Source: an uncultured Oscillospiraceae bacterium (GTDB lineage: Bacteria > Bacillota > Clostridia > Oscillospirales > Acutalibacteraceae). From it: DNA of 64,000 nt. Numbering within the stretch: position 1 is the first letter of the stretch; each line of letters opens with the position of its first letter. The position numbers were made by a program, and so were the translations under genes. Location of the stretch: the NCBI GenBank assembly GCA_900552265.1, contig URZE01000003.1:62001-126000 (forward strand), given 5' to 3'. The notes below the pieces were generated by a model. It did not search any database. It saw nothing but the letters and a program-made list of their open reading frames with translations, and was not told where the DNA came from. Positions 61,246 to 64,000 of this stretch are shown here, in pieces.

Positions 61246-62265
61246 AAAGATATAGCTAAAAAAGTTGCTATTTATGGTGGTGCAGCACTGTTTGTTTCTG
61301 GTTCGTTATTATATCTTTGTCCAAAACTTCAAAATGCTCAAGTTAATGCTCAAGTTCAGGAATATCTTTCGGATTTGTCCAATCCATATGTCCCGGTTTC
61401 TGGTGATGATTGGTTTTATAGATTAGGCGGTAATTTGAATGATATTGATCGATATAAAGAACAATTCAAAAACCTTGGTAATATTGAACATATGCTCGAT
61501 GAGAAAACAAAAGATAATATAAACAAAGATGCTCCAAGATCAAATATGACCTTCATTGATTCCGAAGGAACACCAATTAATGTGATCGCATGTGGACAGC
61601 ATGGCAACCTCACTAATTTAGGAAATTTAGTTCACAGAATATCAAGCATTTACTTAAGCGAATACGATACAGAATTTGTTCAAGGTTATGATCGTTACAT
61701 ACACATCATTTTAAATAAATTTTTAATAGACGGTAAAATAACTTTAGTCTCTAAGGGACACAATGACATAGTAGGATCTACTGCTGATATATCCATTGAT
61801 CTTGATACAGAAGCGAAAGTGTATTATATATTTTCTAAAATTATAAATATGTTGTACTACTGTTTCGGAGGTCCTCACGGAAATTTATCTCCAGATGAAC
61901 TTGATAAATTGTCATTTGCCAATACTGATTTATTAAACAAATCAACAGGTGCTCCAGCACAATCATTGTGGGTTAATAGTTGGTTTACATGTGGAATTGA
62001 TTCTTTAAACTTATCAAACCAAATGATTCTTTGGGATAACTTAATAATGAATAACAATGTTGTTGTTTACAATAATTTTAACGGAGAAACAGTGTTTGAC
62101 GTTGTTATGGCAAGAAAAATGATGGATTCTGCTTTGTATCGCTTATGGGCAAGGTTTATATGTGCAAGGTTTATGTCTGATACCTGTATTTCCAACAGTG
62201 CTATGAAAAAATATTATGAAAACCCCGACAATTTCAAAGCAGCTATCCGAGACATTATCGAATAA
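61081..62265 (+). CDS. Exported/membrane protein of a local paralog family, copy 2
   Basis: A 394-residue paralog of the preceding gene. The signal-like helix (NSKLLRMKFVSCVLAPVITA), the EPTKLQDSRIHNSQKSS loop and the second hydrophobic helix (about 61-82, KVAIYGGAALFVSGSLLYLC) are strongly conserved. The soluble body has diverged the most of the three: DDWFYRLGGNLNDIDRYKEQ opens it, VHRISSIYLSEYDTEFVQGY follows, and LYRLWARFICARFMS with NPDNFKAAIRDIIE closes it. AAGGAG lies before the ATG. The sequence keeps the family spacing despite low identity in the middle, so selection on overall fold is likely. Confidence 0.75.
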   Translation: MNRSINSKLLRMKFVSCVLAPVITATSFCANIFASEPTKLQDSRIHNSQKSSSTFKDIAKKVAIYGGAALFVSGSLLYLCPKLQNAQVNAQVQEYLSDLSNPYVPVSGDDWFYRLGGNLNDIDRYKEQFKNLGNIEHMLDEKTKDNINKDAPRSNMTFIDSEGTPINVIACGQHGNLTNLGNLVHRISSIYLSEYDTEFVQGYDRYIHIILNKFLIDGKITLVSKGHNDIVGSTADISIDLDTEAKVYYIFSKIINMLYYCFGGPHGNLSPDELDKLSFANTDLLNKSTGAPAQSLWVNSWFTCGIDSLNLSNQMILWDNLIMNNNVVVYNNFNGETVFDVVMARKMMDSALYRLWARFICARFMSDTCISNSAMKKYYENPDNFKAAIRDIIE

Positions 62266-62600
62266 AGCTTTTCTAACTTTATATGAGCTAAATTAACATT
62301 TGTTTATTTTATATTGGCTTGATTAAATTTTAAATCATTAATGTTCTTTACTTTTTGATAAAAATTTGATATAGTTAATATTGGTATAAGATTAATTTAA
62401 AATATAAGGAGATTATAATGAATTATTCAACAAGTGGTAAATCATTACACAGTAAATTACTTAGAATGAAATTTATATCCTGCATTTTGGCACCAACAAT
62501 AGCTTCTACTTCTTTTTGTGCAACTAACTCTGCTTCAGAACCTACAAAACCTCAAGATTCGAAAGTTCACAATTCTCAAAAAAGCAGCTCAACTCTTGAA
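62232..62600 (+). repeat. Direct repeat unit B: end of paralog 2, gap and start of paralog 3
   Basis: Second copy of the unit at 60891-61245. Both contain GAGCTAAATTAACATTTG, TTGGCTTGATTAAATTTTAA and CTTTACTTTTTGATAAAAAT, in the same order and nearly the same spacing. Confidence 0.85.
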
Positions 62601-63614
62601 ACCATAGCTAAAGAAGCTGCTATTTGTAGTGGTGCAGTGTTACTTATCGTCGGTTCTGCGTTGTGTGGGAAAAAATATTTTTCCGCAGAAACCCCACAAG
62701 AAAATCCAACACCTTCCACACAAGAAGGTAGTTCATCACCCCCCTCCGCACAGGAAAGTAATTCAACAGCTTCCAAACAGGAAAATCTAACGGAAACCCG
62801 TATACTACACTACCCTTCCGAACCTCTTTCTACGGACGTATGGTTTACACAATTAGGTGGAAACTCAAATGACATTGCTGAATATTTAGGAATGAATGTA
62901 CCAATCGTAGATAGTATCGAAGATCTTCGAATGAATAGTTATACTTACGATGGAAAAGGTGTATATTACAGGGAAAACCTTGGAGAAACAGTTGCCATTA
63001 ATGCAAAAAGAAATCAAATTTTGAAAGATTTATTTTACAGAATATTTGCGATTCACAACTATAAAACAAAAAAAACGTACACAAGATTTTATAGTCCATA
63101 TTTTGAGATTGTATTAAGCAAATTTCTGGTAGATAGTAACACTACTTTAGAGTCGCTAAGTCCTGAAACAGAAGCAAAAATATTCTATATATTATCAAAA
63201 ATTTTAACTACAGCTTTTGTGTATGATAAGCATGGGATTGCTGATTTTGAAAAAATTCCGAATATTAGTGCTCTTACAAAAAAACCAATATATCAAACTC
63301 TCTTAAAATCGATTCAAGAACCAGGTATAGCCTGGGAAAACATTTGGCTTTCTTCAGGACGTAACTGTTTAAGTTGTCCACAATTTTTAGAAGTTTGGGA
63401 TGTGGCAATTATGAACATTTCAAATCCTGCGAATTCAAGTAATGAACTTCGTCAAAATTTGGATGCTATACTCTCTCGACTGTTCCTAAAATACGCTTCT
63501 GAAAGTGGTATTACAAACGGAAGGGAACTTTCAGATGCCATCAAAAACGGCGGTATGAGCAGATTTTATGAAAATTTTGATAACTTTAGAGCAGCCCTTC
63601 AAGATCTTATATAA
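62418..63614 (+). CDS. Exported/membrane protein of a local paralog family, copy 3
   Basis: A 398-residue paralog most like copy 1. After the signal-like helix (SKLLRMKFISCILAPTIAST), the EPTKPQDSKVHNSQKSS loop and the second helix (about 65-84, EAAICSGAVLLIVGSALCG), it carries an extra Pro/Ser/Gln/Glu-rich linker (about 92-126) absent from copies 1 and 2. The body then resumes with TDVWFTQLGGNSNDIAEYLG and ends RQNLDAILSRLFLKYASESG and NFDNFRAALQDLI. The 74-base tract shared with copy 1 codes for residues in the middle. A good terminator follows. Confidence 0.75.
   Translation: MNYSTSGKSLHSKLLRMKFISCILAPTIASTSFCATNSASEPTKPQDSKVHNSQKSSSTLETIAKEAAICSGAVLLIVGSALCGKKYFSAETPQENPTPSTQEGSSSPPSAQESNSTASKQENLTETRILHYPSEPLSTDVWFTQLGGNSNDIAEYLGMNVPIVDSIEDLRMNSYTYDGKGVYYRENLGETVAINAKRNQILKDLFYRIFAIHNYKTKKTYTRFYSPYFEIVLSKFLVDSNTTLESLSPETEAKIFYILSKILTTAFVYDKHGIADFEKIPNISALTKKPIYQTLLKSIQEPGIAWENIWLSSGRNCLSCPQFLEVWDVAIMNISNPANSSNELRQNLDAILSRLFLKYASESGITNGRELSDAIKNGGMSRFYENFDNFRAALQDLI
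62691..62795 (+). repeat. Degenerate tandem repeats in paralog 3 linker
   Basis: About three and a half units of 27-30 bases encode TPQENPTPS, TQEGSSSPPS, AQESNSTAS and KQENLTE. The unit follows the pattern xQExxxxxxS. Such a linker would be flexible and extended. Confidence 0.7.
63115..63188 (+). repeat. 74-base tract identical between paralogs 1 and 3 (copy in paralog 3)
   Basis: Partner of 60418-60491; see that entry. Read by eye from the sequence, identical over its length. Confidence 0.85.
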
Positions 63615-63633
63615 TAAAATTTCAGAAGTAAAG

Positions 63634-63668
63634 GCAATTACACCACAAAATCGTGTAGTTGCTTTTTT
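63634..63668 (+). terminator. Rho-independent terminator of the paralog array
   Basis: GCAATTACAC (63634-63643) pairs with GTGTAGTTGC (63653-63662), one G-T pair, followed by TTTTTT. No comparable T-run terminators lie between the paralogs. Confidence 0.85.
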
Positions 63669-63775
63669 GTGCAAAAATTTACGATGTATGATTTTCACTT
63701 AAATTAAAAATCAAAAAAATTTTAACAACTAAAAGAACATTGTTACATTCTAACATTACTATTTCTACAATTAGA

Positions 63776-63804
63776 TTGACATTTAAGTTAGTGTGTGATA
63801 AAAT
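63776..63804 (+). promoter_or_regulatory. smpB promoter
   Basis: TTGACA (63776-63781) and TAAAAT (63799-63804), 17 bases apart, with an extended TGA before the -10. GGAGGGG follows at 63812-63818. Confidence 0.75.
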
Positions 63805-63824
63805 TACAGTTGGAGGGGTATAAT

Positions 63825-64000
63825 ATGAGTAAAGAATCAACAAAAACAATTGCTCGAAACAAAAAGGCCTCTCATGATTATTTCATAATTGACAGTACAG
63901 AGGCTGGTATTGAACTTAAAGGAACGGAAGTTAAGTCGCTTCGACGTGGAAATGTTAATCTTAAAGATTCATGGTGCTCTGTAGTCAATGGTGAACTTTT
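63825..64000 (+). CDS. smpB: SsrA-binding protein SmpB, N-terminal part (cut by window)
   Basis: SmpB binds tmRNA and brings it to stalled ribosomes for trans-translation. The first 58 residues visible match the family: [20 protein letters not shown], then [20 protein letters not shown] and [11 protein letters not shown]. The OB fold begins around residue 15. It runs off the right edge. ATG 63825 is 6 bases after GGAGGGG. Confidence 0.95.
   Translation, partial: MSKESTKTIARNKKASHDYFIIDSTEAGIELKGTEVKSLRRGNVNLKDSWCSVVNGEL

Noticed and set aside
59826..63614. The three paralogs as phage tail proteins because they follow the baseplate pair
   Set aside because: They have signal-like helices, own promoters, and no phage motif; a terminator separates them from the baseplate pair.

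Overview
The window reads as a chromosomal segment of a low-G+C, Gram-positive bacterium of the Clostridia, probably an Oscillospirales/Ruminococcaceae relative. Supporting signs are PolC, the gene order pyrH-frr-uppS-cdsA-dxr-rseP-ispG-polC, spmA/spmB, a BofC-like protein, an AbrB-family regulator, Csp-like subtilases, type III glutamine synthetase, ThyX and strong A-richness. Set against this ordinary core are two tandem ADP/ATP translocases (Tlc/NTT family), a hallmark of bacteria living inside eukaryotic cells, and an unusually large set of secreted or membrane-targeted proteins of unknown function. The simplest reading is a host-dependent, probably intracellular, clostridial symbiont or parasite. 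That lifestyle is inferred, not seen.

Layout. 1-10.7 kb: a plus-strand operon for UMP kinase, ribosome recycling, undecaprenyl-PP and CDP-diacylglycerol synthesis, the MEP isoprenoid pathway (dxr, ispG), the site-2 protease RseP and DNA polymerase PolC. 11-16 kb: glycolytic genes (tpiA-gpmI, fba), tRNA-Thr(CGT), tRNA-Ala(GGC) and a secreted BspA-like protein. 16-24 kb: a double-glycine peptide, folC, tmcAL with an unlisted 49-residue membrane peptide, a class B PBP, a Nif11-type peptide with three 18-residue repeats, mltG and fthC. 24-30 kb: two acyl/aminoacyl-transferase-like genes, tmk and thyX in one operon, a BofC-like protein and a 473-residue unknown. 29.7-35 kb: yebC, polA, rimI, a secreted coiled-coil protein wedged before tsaD, and tsaD. 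35-39 kb: a Cys-rich double-glycine peptide, spmAB, abrB and pgk. 39-46 kb: a secreted Clp-type AAA+ protein, a very AT-rich gap, a secreted ricin-type lectin and the two nucleotide translocases. 46-58 kb: rpmB, an OGG1-type glycosylase, a zinc peptidase, hsp20, two subtilases, pgeF, an alpha/beta hydrolase, GSIII, a Nudix protein, TspO and a TM2 protein. 58-64 kb: an orphan phage baseplate-type pair, three tandem paralogous exported proteins with duplicated promoters, and the start of smpB.

How it may fit together. The translocases would import host ATP in exchange for ADP. The exported AAA+ protein needs ATP outside the bacterium, which a host cytosol would supply. The lectin, the coiled-coil protein, the BspA-like protein and the three paralogs (each with two hydrophobic segments separated by a short loop) are candidate host-facing factors. 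The three dispersed double-glycine peptides imply a peptidase-containing exporter elsewhere in the genome. None of these functional links is demonstrated by sequence alone.

No CRISPR array, insertion sequence, rRNA or replication origin was seen. Promoters follow the sigma-A pattern (TTGACA, 17 bp, TATAAT-like, often with an extended -10), and many rho-independent terminators are clear. Several genes use TTG starts 5-7 bases after a GTGA-containing Shine-Dalgarno, so their upstream GTG or ATG codons are probably not the true starts.
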